From positions 1-64,000 of the forward strand of contig JALIZF010001485.1 of assembly GCA_029948255.1 (NCBI GenBank): a DNA stretch of 64,000 nucleotides, read 5' to 3'. The DNA is from Telmatactis stephensoni (Eukaryota; Cnidaria; Anthozoa; Actiniaria; Isophelliidae). A model generated the notes under the pieces. It was not told where the DNA came from and did not search any database. It saw only the letters and a list, made by a program, of their open reading frames with translations. Shown here piece after piece: positions 55,801 through 64,000 of this stretch. Positions within the stretch are counted from its first letter, which is position 1, and every line of letters begins with the position of its first letter. Both the position numbers and the translations under genes were made by a program.

Positions 55801-58798
55801 GCTTGTTTACTGATTATAATTAAAACACGTGCAATTTTACTTATACAGCACGCGGATTGTGTTTAACGTCTTAGAAGCGCGCGCAGTGTATTTGCTTGCA
55901 TGATTTCTTGTATTTTGTCACAATCGTCTACCCTGATGAAGAGCAAGTTGCTCGAAAGCTTGGTTATTAAAAATGCAAGGCTGATGAAGCAAAATCTTGA
56001 GTTATGAATGATAATTTCTTTAAAAAATTGTTTCTATTATAAAAGATTTCTGTCACTATTCTCAAAATGATATTTTTCTGTGTGATAAATGGTATGCCTT
56101 TTTGTACTCATGGAATTCCCATATTGGTATTGAGATCCGCTTCACATAATCAAGTAAGATTTCAATTCTCATAAAAGTGTCATTTCATTTCTTCCCAAAC
56201 TTTGGAGATATGAAAGAATCCCCAAATGGTTTCTTAACAATATGTATATATTTGTTTAAGCTAGAAATCTAGCTAGTAATGCTCACATTTTCACATCTAC
56301 TGACCTGTGCAACCTACTGTTCACACAGTTCACTTGCTTTTAACACTGCAGGATTTTCTGGTGTTATTAAGTAGGCTTGCTCAAAAAAAACCTTGAAATC
56401 CCAATCAGGAATTCCATGATTTTTGTTTTTGGCAAGGACTTTTATAATTCAGTGTTGTCTGTGTGTGACAAGAGAATGAAAACCTGATGTGGAATGTTTT
56501 GAAATTTTGTTTATATACAATGTATATTTAATTTGATCGTCACAAATCTGTCCGTACAGTTTAGACACCCAGGCAACAATGAAACAGAAAAATTATCTGG
56601 AAGCATTTCCTCATTTAGCCAGGACCTTGATTTGAAACGGTTTTAACCTTTTTTTTCTCTAAAATATCTAGAAAGAAAGAAGAAAGAAGGAAGGGGAAAA
56701 AATGAACCAGAGGTATATACATATTATAGCATTTTCACAATGTAATTTTTCTATGGTTTCACTCTGAGCATCACTATATAAAGCTTGATTTGTTTTGCTC
56801 CTTTTTACACTTAATTATTTCAAAAAACGTTGTCACAGTTCAGGGCAACAAGCGTCAAGCCAAGACCGAAATGAATTGGACACTTAAATAAACAGTTATT
56901 TATTTATTTTATTTATTTTATTTTTTAGAACCTACGTCTAATACCACTGACTAGCGTCTCAATCGTTGCAATCAAACGTATTAAAAGAAAGGTGCTCATT
57001 CATTCATTCTCTCTCTCTTTCTTAATCTTTCATTCATTTTTCCATTTATTTGTTTCATTCCCTTAGATACATGTAAATGATGAGTTAAAAGAGGAACTGC
57101 TGAAATATCGAGACAAAATCATCGATGTTCCTATTAACCACACAAACATCTCAGAGTTCGCTCTGTTAGTATTAGATGGCTGGTATGGTCCCTATAAACA
57201 CATTGCCTTGGTACTCTCAAAATGTAATGATGAAATTAGAGTTTTTGAGTACAATTCTATACCACGGTCAGAGTTTGCTGAGGTACTGCCGGCATTGATT
57301 CTGGGGGGAAAGCCCTTTGGAGCCTTGACAAAAGCACAGATCAACACCTACACATACAAGGAGCTACAAAGTAGAAATGTAAGTATTTCCAATTTAAGAG
57401 TTTGTTTATACATGTCCCTTCACTAGCTTGGTTGTTTATAACCTGTGAAGGAGGGGAGGGGGGGACGTGCAGTTTTAGTGATGGGGGCTATTTTACAATT
57501 TTCATTTATTTGATTTTTTTCTGGGAGGGAGTCATTGCCTTGTTTACAGTGCTAAAGAGGAGTCTTTTTTCTTTTTAACTCGTGGATTGAAAATCCCCGA
57601 GTTATAGTGAGGACTCGAATGTGCAAATGAGTCACTCACTCACTCACTCACTCACTCACTCACTCACTTTAATTGGAAATAGTATTCTCAACAATGTTTT
57701 GAATAAATCGGCGAATTGATTAGCTGCTTAAATTCCGTTATATGTTATTAAAAATTAAAAGTTAAAATAACTATTAGTACTATAAATAGTAGTGTAGTAT
57801 ACAATCATTTGCTTAAAATTACTATTTATACTATAATACATAACGGAACGTAAGCAACTAATCAATTCCGTTATGTGTATAAGATTAATTAAAAAATATG
57901 TATTTATAAAACGCGCGCGCATGTCTCTGTACTGTGATATAAACACGATGGAAGATGTAGAGCAAGAGAAAAGCAAGCTTAGGAACACGAGGCGTAGCCG
58001 AGTGTTTCTCTTGCTTTTCGAGTGCTCTACATCTTCCAGAGCAATCGTTTTATATTGCTTTTATAGAATATTTTCGACGTTTTTTGAGCGAGCCATGTCT
58101 CTGTCCTCTGATATAAACATGGTAGCCAGCCAATTATCGCGCGCGTTATATCTCAAATATTTTATAAAGCGCATTTCACAACGTCTCAATGCGCTTTACA
58201 ATGCAGAAGTCCTTACTCTCGCTTTAAACATGGCCTCAATGAGGTATAAATTCACATTTCTTTGTATTCTCGTTTAACTTATGATGGATTTAATAAGGAG
58301 TTTACAGGTGCGACGCAAATAATCCAACAAAAACAAAAATGTAATATTTGAAAAGAGCACACCAAACTTTTGAAGTAGTCTCTATGAATAGCAACGAAGT
58401 TATGGGTTGCTGCTTGGGCAACAGCTTGCCCTACATCGAACATTCTATTAGAAAAAGAGCAAATTTGACTGTCGCTTTTCATCAAATTACTTCAAAATTT
58501 CAGTTTTTACTAACTCCCTTTTGCAAACTCCCCATTAGTTCTTAAGATAGGGAGGAAAATCACTCAGAATGCATCATTGTATTTGTTTCAGGCCAACATC
58601 AGGGTATTTCCACTTGAACTGGAAAGGCACAAGCTGGATCCCAATCAAATCAGAGCCAAAGTTGACGAAAGGCTGGCTGAACCACCTGGCCAATACCGAG
58701 TGACTACCAATAACTGCGAACATCTGGTTATGGACTGCTTATTTGGTAAACCCCTCTGTTATCAGCAAATAGGTCTGCATGATATTTTACAGGCCTGA
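46863..58798 (+). CDS. protein with C-terminal LRAT-like (NCEH) domain
   Basis: Nine exons with consistent phases: 46863-47199, 48322-48368, 48979-49093, 50374-50439, 50784-50823, 52311-52405, 56672-56712, 57067-57378, 58592-58798; 419 residues. The N-terminal 112 residues are basic and unrecognised. The middle is low-complexity, with acidic EPDDGDEDE and Lys-rich KKKEGRKK segments repeated by tandem exon duplication. The last two exons form the recognisable part: GWYGPYKHIALVLS (His about 292) and YRVTTNNCEHLVMDCLFG (Cys about 393). This is the His/NCEH pattern of the LRAT/NlpC-P60 fold, whose members are thiol acyltransferases or phospholipases; the activity here is unproved. An in-frame TGA two codons upstream supports the start at 46863; untranslated upstream exons are likely. 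The middle exons are supported only by splice sites and phase. Confidence 0.75.
48600..48740 (+). mobile_element. tRNA-derived SINE fragment
   Basis: AAGGGTGGCCGTCAGCGGTG and CTCGTTTGATTCCAGGACAG correspond to the A- and B-box regions of the 10764 copy (damaged by an insertion of TCA). It lies in an intron of the LRAT-like gene. Confidence 0.65.
49554..49667. mobile_element. 114-bp palindromic MITE with 9-bp duplication (unit 1)
   Basis: Ends TAGTCTCCTTCGCAGCC and GGCTGCGAAGGAGACTA; flanks GGTGGGCAT at 49545-49553 and 49668-49676. The arms meet near TGGTCCACTCAGTGGA. Confidence 0.9.
51347..51559 (+). pseudogene. fragment resembling the N-terminus of a tyrosine-recombinase-like (Crypton-type) protein
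   Basis: A 70-residue frame with QKAKNTIRKTKSDMNILHKF, a pattern I associate with the start of DUF3504/Crypton-derived proteins (K-T-x-S-D-x-x-x-x-x-x-F). It ends in a stop soon after. It lies in the insertion at about 51018-52291 that is absent from unit 1. Weak evidence only. Confidence 0.35.
51955..52291. mobile_element. palindromic terminal remnant with CTGATGAAGG motif
   Basis: Arms of about 120 bases: GACCTAAAATTTAAAAATTG ... and its inverse AATTTTAGGTCAGTGTCAA; inside, CAGCAGATGTAAAATG and CATTTTACATCTGCTG; the centre holds AACGTTTATAGGGTC in both orientations. On the plus strand CTGATGAAGGCTTCAGACGAAACC resembles termini of Penelope-like elements. It ends 19 bases before exon 52311. 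Confidence 0.6.
52770..52883. mobile_element. 114-bp palindromic MITE with 9-bp duplication (unit 2)
   Basis: Same element and same GGTGGGCAT flanks (52761-52769, 52884-52892) as at 49554-49667. It was therefore inserted before the tandem duplication. Confidence 0.9.
53308..53474 (+). pseudogene. Penelope-like RT C-terminal fragment
   Basis: Frame with ERISRIFSSYNIKTYMKP, LRQILSKPNDRVEK and GVVNSIPCQ, the linker that precedes the GIY-YIG domain in Penelope-like proteins. It stops being Penelope-like at CCAAG, where a (TCA)n tract begins, the tail of the inserted LINE. Confidence 0.8.
53475..55510 (-). pseudogene. LINE reverse transcriptase inserted in the Penelope-like element
   Basis: Minus-strand RT fragments: FIDLKAAYDWIPREAL, a QVGCRQDALESPTFFNIYMDL block, then ELLYVDDQAIFAES (55174-55070, catalytic YVDD), and after an interruption GLKMSYSKTETMAFNV and SFQYLGYTVTN (about 54190-54000). 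Stops and frameshifts are frequent. The (ATC)n tract at about 53471-53487 is its 3' tail, so the LINE landed in the Penelope-like frame. Confidence 0.82.
54200..55068. mobile_element. unclassified insert with ACTCGTGCCC inverted ends
   Basis: ACTCGTGCCCA (54206) and TGGGCACGAGT (55044-55054) face each other, extended by related TTTACTCG / CGAGTAAA words. It interrupts the LINE RT just after the YVDD region. A 62-residue frame (54464-54652) has no recognised similarity. It is the fourth level of nesting here. Confidence 0.6.
55511..55822 (+). pseudogene. GIY-YIG endonuclease domain of the Penelope-like element
   Basis: Frame CDVKYIGETKRALGTRENEH, then a QSALAEHAIQTGHNIDW block and a terminal VLFNRDSGKTLPDSY, ending in a stop at 55820-55822. 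The YIGET and R...EH features are those of the Penelope-type GIY-YIG nuclease, used to nick target DNA. The domain looks intact but is cut off from its RT by the LINE insertion. Confidence 0.85.
55933..55957 (+). ncRNA. hammerhead-like motif in the Penelope pseudo-LTR
   Basis: CTGATGA, a GAGCA-AGT-TGCTC hairpin, then GAAA. This is the layout of a hammerhead catalytic core, known from pseudo-LTRs of Penelope-like elements. An extra A between CTGATGA and the stem, and no clear cleavage-site helix, make activity doubtful. The inverse copy is at about 53073-53097 on the minus strand. Confidence 0.35.
57631..57668. repeat. (TCAC)n microsatellite
   Basis: About nine TCAC units in the last intron of the LRAT-like gene. 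Confidence 0.95.
57714..57867. mobile_element. MITE with AATTGATTAG termini
   Basis: AATTGATTAGCTGCTTA and TAAGCAACTAATCAATT are inverse, as are TTCCGTTAT and ATAACGGAA further in. AT-rich body. Confidence 0.75.
57949..58037. mobile_element. 89-bp foldback sequence
   Basis: GGAAGATGTAGAGCAAGAGA and its inverse, with CAAGCTTAGGAACACG / CGAGTGTTTCTC near the centre. It lies in the last intron of the LRAT-like gene. Confidence 0.75.
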
Positions 58799-59308
58799 TC
58801 TCGTGCCATATTTACCTTTAGTCAGTAGGTTACGTACTAGCATGCATAGCTGACGCTGCTATGGAAGGGGACTTGGGAGACAAGGAGTAGGTAACGCTGA
58901 CACTGGTGAGAAACGTCTGCGCATACGTATAGAGGATATTACATGGGCGCGCGGAGATACGGATTTTATCTTCGAGTGTTGATGAGATCTCTCACGAGTG
59001 AGCGCAGCGAAGAGATTATCAACACGAGAAGTTGAAATTCACATCTACAAGCGCACATGTATTATTCTGTTTAATATATAATCAACGATGAACTAGAATG
59101 TGCCGTCCCGAAAAACGTAGCTATGGCAACAGTGTTATCTTCACATGTGAAATAACGTAATCTTTCGAAACAGAGAAAAATAGATAATTCATCGATGATT
59201 ATATATTAAATTGCAATAATAAAGACATTATGTGAATACTGGCCCAAAGTTCCAAGAATCATGGCCTAAGTTTTGACATTTTGTGAAAACCATTGTTGAA
59301 GGCAAGCT

Positions 59309-59544
59309 TAAGGGTGATGTTACACGGATCGATATGCAACAACGATTTTCCGCGCAACACTTGACAAATTAATAATTTTGCCTTAAAAGTTTTTAAAATT
59401 CATATCGAACATTTGCAACTTTTTCACTAAGCAAAAATATTGCTAAAAATAGTTGCGTTTTGTATTTTCCACGGCATAAACTTTACGGGCAACATTTGTT
59501 GCGCGGAAAATCGTTGTTGCGAATCGACCCGTGCAACACCTTAA
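59309..59544. mobile_element. MITE with TTAAGGGTG-TGTTACACGG termini
   Basis: TAAGGGTGATGTTACACGG and CCGTGCAACACCTTAA are inverse; AACAACGATTTTCCGCGCAAC and GTTGCGCGGAAAATCGTTGTT follow inside. Same terminus style as 13570 and 29111. Confidence 0.75.
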
Positions 59545-60016
59545 AAGCAAAATTTGCACAAGTTTCCAAAAGCACGAAGACCTGACTTCGAGCATGCCCA
59601 GACGTTTTTCACTAGTGTTTGTTGCAATGTTCACTCACTTAATCCTCTAGGAAATAAGATTTCTGTTTGAGATGAGCTTTCTTTCATGTATTGAGTGGAC
59701 ATTGAACCAAGCTAAGTGAGATCGAGGCCCCATCCACATGGAAACGTTTTCGTTTTCGCTCAAATGTTTTGCTAAAAAACAACTGCTAGTGCTTGCTAAG
59801 GAAAGCTGATGTCCCTATATAGGGGCTTAGACAGAAAAAGAGTTTTAGTCTGCCGATAATTCCTTTCGGCGTTGTGAGTTACGTAGGGATGATCGCATGA
59901 GGCCGTTTACCTGACATCATTTTCTGGAGTAGGTGTATGAAGGAGTTACAGTTGTGGTTGACCATTCACATCCAACGTTCTTTGCGTTGTGAGTTCAAAA
60001 ATAAATTACCAATTGG

Positions 60017-60172
60017 TAAAGGGCGGTTCACACACCGCATAAGCATAAGCATACGCAAACTCAATAGCGTACTGCTCATTAGAAGTTTTCGTTGTTTCTC
60101 ACCTGAGTAATAAGTGAGTCTGCGTATGTTGCTTGCGCTTATGCTTATGTTGCTAGTGTGAACCGGCCCTAA
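60017..60172. mobile_element. MITE with TTCACAC termini and CATAAGCATAAGC arms
   Basis: TAAAGGGCGGTTCACAC and GTGTGAACCGGCCCTAAG are inverse, followed by GCATAAGCATAAGC and GCTTATGCTTATG. Confidence 0.8.
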
Positions 60173-60182
60173 GGGGTGGCAT

Positions 60183-60260
60183 GCATGGGTGGTGTAGTTG
60201 TTAAGTCACTCGCCTCTCACCGCTGTGGTCCGGGGTTCCAGTCCCAGCTCCGGCGTTTAT
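60183..60260 (+). mobile_element. tRNA-like SINE head
   Basis: ATGGGTGGTGTAGTTGTTAA (A-box like) and GGGGTTCCAGTCCC (B-box like) at tRNA-like spacing. It is the 5' part only, interrupted by the next palindrome. Confidence 0.6.
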
Positions 60261-60288
60261 GTACACTGACTTTTAGAGCAATTTAGAC

Positions 60289-60371
60289 ACAGGTAGCCCA
60301 GGCTGTATATTTGTATACTATATGAAATCTCATAGATTTCATATACAAATGCACAGCTTGGGCTACCTGTG
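60289..60371. mobile_element. 83-bp palindromic MITE
   Basis: CACAGGTAGCCCAGGCTGT and ACAGCTTGGGCTACCTGTG with TTTGTATA and GAAATC words mirrored around a TCATAGA centre. Confidence 0.85.
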
Positions 60372-60426
60372 ATTTAGATATTAGATGCTTGACATAGTTT
60401 TAGTGATCATTAGCTTATCTAATCTA

Positions 60427-60840
60427 TAGAGGGATTTCACGGCAGCCATGTTTGTGGTCAAAATAATAGAGCTTTTTTCCCAAGAAAAATGTAATATTTT
60501 CAAGAGACCATAATACTAAGAGAGCGAAACTCAGTATTGATGTTTGTGCGATGTTCGTGGCGGCTAAGGCTATTTTTAGTAACTTCGCCATCGCGCGCAA
60601 GGCTCTCAAACAATAGAATTCAAATGGTCCCGTCCGCGCGCACGTCAGAAATCAAATTCTATTTGTTGAGGGCCTTGCGCGCGCGATGGCGAAGTTACTA
60701 AAAATAGCCTTAGCCGCCACGAACATCGCACAGACATCAAATACTGAGTTTCGCTCTCTTAGTATTATGGTCTCTTGATATTTTCTAATTCAAAAACTTT
60801 CTATTGTACTTGCCCACAAACATGGCTGCCATAAAATCCT
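60427..60840. mobile_element. GCAGCCATGTTTGTGG MITE split by a second MITE
   Basis: Outer arms (GGGATTTCACGGCAGCCATG and CATGGCTGCCATAAAATCC) match the complete copy at 22834-22971. The middle is displaced by the 60501-60777 element. Confidence 0.85.
60501..60777. mobile_element. CAAGAGACC palindromic MITE, complete copy
   Basis: Ends CAAGAGACCATAATACTAAG and the inverse; arms pair almost throughout, including GATGTTCGTGGCGGCTAAGG. Flanked by ATATTTT on both sides (60494-60500 and 60778-60784). Other copies: 33868-34064 and 3598-3740. Confidence 0.92.
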
Positions 60841-61224
60841 CTATTCTAAAACAAATTGATTGTGTTTCCAGTCTTTTGTAATGTTTGTTGTAACGATTGT
60901 TTGCATGAAAACCATAAGGTTACTTAGTTTCTCCTAGACGTCAGTTATTATTATTTAAACTTAATTATAAATATTTGTGTTGTCATCTAACTACAACGTC
61001 CTTTGTTATTACAATATTGATTAGGTGAATAAAGACGCACCCGCTGTCGTGGGAATATACTCCTGTAAGTCTGTCTAACAATATTTGGTATATTACGCGC
61101 GCTCTGATTGGTCGACAACCATGTTTGATTCACACACATATGGCGTCATTAAATCTTACGTGCGCTCTGACTGGTTGAAATGTTATGATAAAGTATTATA
61201 TAAAACTAACAATAAAATGAATGC

Positions 61225-61350
61225 TTCGTTCATGATCACCGCTGGGTTCGAGTCCCGGCTCGGGCATCGGATCATATGTGATGTTTGATGTGTTATTCTC
61301 TACATGCCACGGGTTTTTTTTCTCCGGTTTTTCCTCCCTCATCAAAAATC
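61225..61350 (+). mobile_element. SINE fragment
   Basis: GGGTTCGAGTCCCGGCTCGG (B-box like) then ATCATATGTGATG and a CTCCGGTTTTTCCTCCCTC 3' motif shared with the 26265 and 31716 copies. Confidence 0.65.
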
Positions 61351-61386
61351 AGCATGTGAGTTGAGCGATGTATGCAAAATATTTAA

Positions 61387-61531
61387 TAGAGTGATGGCAC
61401 TTAATCCGTGAAATAGGTATTAGTCTAACAGACATTAGTAGACACTATTTCCATTGTTTTCTTTTGTTTTGATTAGACTATTAGACATAAACTATTAGAT
61501 TTTGTTTCACGGATTAAGTGCCATCACTCTA
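61387..61531. mobile_element. TAGAGYGATRRCACT MITE, copy 1
   Basis: TAGAGTGATGGCACTTAATCC and its inverse at both ends, then CGTGAAA/TTTCACG. Starts and ends with TA, suggesting a TA-targeting (mariner-like) family. Confidence 0.8.
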
Positions 61532-61544
61532 ACAATAAAAATAA

Positions 61545-61695
61545 TAGAACGATAGCACTAAAACCGTGAAACAAGTACTAACTAAAAAGTACAAATAGTA
61601 CTAATGAAACAATAGAAAACAAAGGGTTTTGCTACTATTTGTCTCTATTTAGTTGCTAAGTTATTTCACGGTTTTTAATTAGTGTTATCGCTCTA
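61545..61695. mobile_element. TAGAGYGATRRCACT MITE, copy 2
   Basis: TAGAACGATAGCACTAAAACC at the left; TAGTGTTATCGCTCTA-type inverse at the right. It begins 13 bases after copy 1. Confidence 0.8.
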
Positions 61696-61771
61696 GTGAA
61701 AAGAAGAGCACTGCTAATGAGCAGTATATTACTGAGTCTGTGTATGTTGCTTGTGCTTATGCTTATGTCAC

Positions 61772-61902
61772 TAGAGCGATAACACTAAAACCGTGAAACC
61801 AGTACTAACTAAAAAGTACAAATAGTATTAATGAAACAATAGAAAACAAAGGGTTTTGCTTTAGTTACTAAGTTATTTCACGGCTTAAGTGTTATCGCTC
61901 TA
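61772..61902. mobile_element. TAGAGYGATRRCACT MITE, copy 3
   Basis: TAGAGCGATAACACTAAAACC and AAGTGTTATCGCTCTA; the body is closely similar to copy 2 (CAAATAGTATTAATGAAACA). Confidence 0.8.
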
Positions 61903-61995
61903 TAGTCTCTTAAAAACGCATAACTAACTGACTTCTATTTAATATAGAGGTCGTGAGTGTGAGTGCCAGCAGAAGAAATTATCGGCATTTGTTCA

Positions 61996-62105
61996 TTTGT
62001 TTGTTTGTTTGTTTGTTTGTTTGTTTGTTTGTTCATTTGTTTGTTTGTTTGTTTGTTCATTTGTTTGTTTGTTTGTTTGTTTGTTTGTTTGTTTGTTTGT
62101 TTGTT

Positions 62106-62148
<43 letters not shown>

Positions 62149-62150
62149 CC
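61996..62150. repeat. (GTTT)n-(CTAT)n-(TTTC)n compound microsatellite
   Basis: GTTT units with occasional GTTCATTT, then about seven ATCT units, then TTTC units. Frames reading CLFVCLFV are artefacts. Confidence 0.95.
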
Positions 62151-62224
62151 AGCTAGTTTCCAGGCACTCCACTGAAATAATCACAACCAATTAATAATGT
62201 AAATGTAACATAAAGCGTTTACGA

Positions 62225-62345
62225 ATCCCAACTGGCAAGGAGGCAAACCAGTTGGCTATTTACAAGCATGGTCAAGAAACTGAGTCTCAGCTAGTGGCCA
62301 GAGCGGGACTCGAACTCGGGGGTCACCCCCCACCGGATTCCAAGT
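62225..62345 (-). mobile_element. SINE-like repeat copy
   Basis: Same sequence as 20535-20712 (GGCAAGGAGGCAAACCAGTT, AGCTAGTGGCCAGAGCGGGA, CTCGAACTCGGG). Confidence 0.65.
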
Positions 62346-62739
62346 CCGACGCTAAAAACAAATAGAAATCTATTTTTCTGTGGGTCTGCATTGTACTCTA
62401 GACGCACAGATAAAATGTGGCGAGACAATAGTTACGCAACTCGACTTCATCTCATGGCATACTTTTTGTTCTCATCACATTTTGACATTATAATACAGAC
62501 GCACGGAAAAATGGAATGATAAATGATTTATATTCGATTGAGAGGGGTAGCGAATTAGAATATGTGAATAAGTAGTTGCTAAAGTAGGTGCCATTTTGTA
62601 GAAACCAGTACAAAACAATACCGTCTGTAAATACTGAAGATTCATTGATTGATCGATCGATTGATTGATTAATTGATAGCTGTTTGTTTAATTGATTGGT
62701 TGTTGTTGTTAATTGCGAAAACAGTTGGACGTACCACGG

Positions 62740-62889
62740 TAGAGTCAATTTCGTATCACTGGAAAAACGGCACGGTCACCGTGCGGCACTGTTACGGCAG
62801 AATTTTTCGAATGTTCTAATAGACATTACGGCACTGACACGGTCGAAGTACGGCGCGGTAAGTTTCCAACTCATAAGAAAACCGCTCTA
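62740..62889. mobile_element. TAGAG MITE related to 12181-12335
   Basis: TAGAGTCAATTTCGTATCAC and the inverse of AAGAAAACCGCTCTA at the ends; the body is rich in CGGCAC and CACGG words. Confidence 0.6.
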
Positions 62890-64000
62890 GCCAGCTAGCA
62901 AGCGTGTAGCGTACCCTGCATTGAGTGGTTCATACATTCAGACCATTTGTGGAAAAAATTCCAGGACTTCTCAAAGACTTTTTTTAGGGTAGTTATGGTC
63001 CGTCTAAGAAGTGTAGTACTCAGGGGCAGATCTAGCCTCCTCTGCATAGGCAACACCGTATTGTTTTCGGAACTGAAAAGCCGCTGTTGGGGCTTCCTGT
63101 GTTGCGAATTAGTCTCCGAGCGCGAAAAAATGTAACAAATAAAAATACAACTTCATTGATGGGATTGTCGTAAATTTTCCACATTTTTACTATACTCTGG
63201 ACACGATTTCGGAGCGCTAATAGCCAGGGTAGGAATTTGATTCTAGAATGCCCTTATAATCATATTTGCAGCTCGTCAAACAAAACATACGATTAAAACT
63301 GCTAGATAAACCTCAGATCAGAACTTTTCCGGAAAATTTTGTTCGTCATTCTTCAGACCATATGGATTACGTACATTTCGAAAAAAATCGCGGCTATAAT
63401 TATTGAAAATATCGTACCACCTTTTACGACATCTTGTAGCTCAGAAACCAATACGGTGACCCCCTCTTTTTTTCTCGGGTTTCAGTTTGACTTGCCAAAC
63501 AAACATCTTTAATTAAATGACAGGATTTTAAAGGAAATTCATTGATGAAATCTAAGGCTCCGGAACTACCTTTAAGTGTGGACTTATATGACTTATGGAC
63601 TGATGTATGTACGCTGAACACGTCCCTCCCAGGTTCATGTCACACAACTGAGCTAAGTAGTTTCATTTCTCGAAACCTAAAGGCTCAAACGCCGGTGAGA
63701 GAAATAAAAACTTCACAGAAAAATTCAAAAATTTTATTCCAAAAAGCGGCCAGAGCGAGAATCCATTTTGGCTCTTGTCTCCTTTGTTATCAACGGAGTT
63801 TTTGTGAAAAACTACTTGGACCACGCCCATTGCCATAGGCCAGGCTTCCTGTGGTAAGCGGTTAGTCAGAAATCCTCTCCTTTTTTTATTGATCTCTTTG
63901 ATTTGCACTATATTTTGGTAATCTTGTCTGTTTAGTTGAAGGCTTTTCACCTGGCTAACAGAAAAATGTATCATGATATATTATATTGTTCGCAGCATAT
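62890..64000. other. no recognised gene
   Basis: A lone hAT-type terminus (CAGGGGCAGATCTAGCC) lies at about 63021. Otherwise I see only short unrelated frames and no clear repeat. Confidence 0.5.

Larger units (their letters stand above)
52996..56007 (+). mobile_element. Penelope-like element, 5'-truncated, with inverted terminal copies
   Basis: Flanked by an 11-bp duplication, ATGATAATTTC (52985-52995 and 56008-56018). Arms 53022-53307 and 55719-56007 are inverse copies of each other, as is common for Penelope pseudo-LTRs. The plus strand carries the end of the RT (from 53308) and the GIY-YIG endonuclease (55511-55822), split by a LINE inserted in the opposite orientation. The element itself lies in an intron of the LRAT-like gene, in the second duplication unit. 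Confidence 0.88.
48788..56803. repeat. tandem duplication inside the LRAT-like gene
   Basis: Unit 1 is about 48788-50952 and unit 2 starts at 50953 with the same CATTTTCCTTGGCAAAA-like sequence. Matching pairs: exon 48979-49093 with 52311-52405; 49205-49750 with 52430-52980; 50200-50330 with 56240-56370; exon 50784-50823 with 56672-56712. Unit 2 was enlarged by an insertion at about 51018-52291 and by the Penelope-like element 52996-56007, and it has lost the partner of exon 50374-50439. Exon phases let both units be used in one message. Confidence 0.85.

Noticed and set aside
61953..62194. Three overlapping frames of CLFVCLFV type
   Set aside because: Translation of a GTTT microsatellite; hydrophobicity is a by-product, not a membrane protein.

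Overview
The window looks like nuclear DNA from an early-branching invertebrate animal, most likely an anthozoan cnidarian such as a stony coral or sea anemone. This is inferred from intron-rich genes with GT-AG introns, metazoan-specific proteins including a mitochondrial-type creatine kinase, and very dense MITE, SINE, LINE, Penelope-like and hAT content. The species cannot be named from the sequence, and a sponge is not excluded. There are no bacterial-style operons.

Layout. 1-5150: an internally deleted two-exon copy of CLCC1 (303-3513). 5153-8405: intact three-exon CLCC1 (predicted 514 aa). 10171-26624: NDC1, a transmembrane nucleoporin, 24 coding exons and 665 aa, with introns full of MITEs and SINEs. 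28392-34932, minus strand: three-exon mitochondrial creatine kinase (412 aa), whose two introns each hold a large palindromic element. 35-46.5 kb: transposon territory. Inverted termini at 38.9 and 46.5 kb bracket a decayed LINE, and a well-preserved 4.18-kb hAT transposon (41193-45372) sits inside that LINE. 46863-58798: a nine-exon gene for a protein with a C-terminal LRAT-like NCEH domain. Its middle exons were tandemly duplicated, and a nested Penelope-like element later entered the second copy. 58.8-64 kb: mostly MITEs, SINE pieces and microsatellites.

Most striking is the hAT element. Besides its 813-aa transposase it encodes an F-box/leucine-rich-repeat protein on an alternative terminal exon. 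Both products share the same two short 5' exons (a PIP-box-like, basic 32-residue leader), and all splice phases agree. The element has 16-bp terminal repeats and a 5-bp target duplication (CTGTC). Removing it together with one CTGTC restores the reading frame of the host LINE across the junction. I know of no described transposon with this arrangement, which suggests recruitment of host SCF ubiquitin ligase by a selfish element.

CLCC1 and NDC1, neighbours on the same strand only 1.8 kb apart, are both membrane proteins connected with nuclear pore assembly. The shortened CLCC1 copy lacks exactly the exon that carries the first two membrane spans and the conserved luminal cysteine region.
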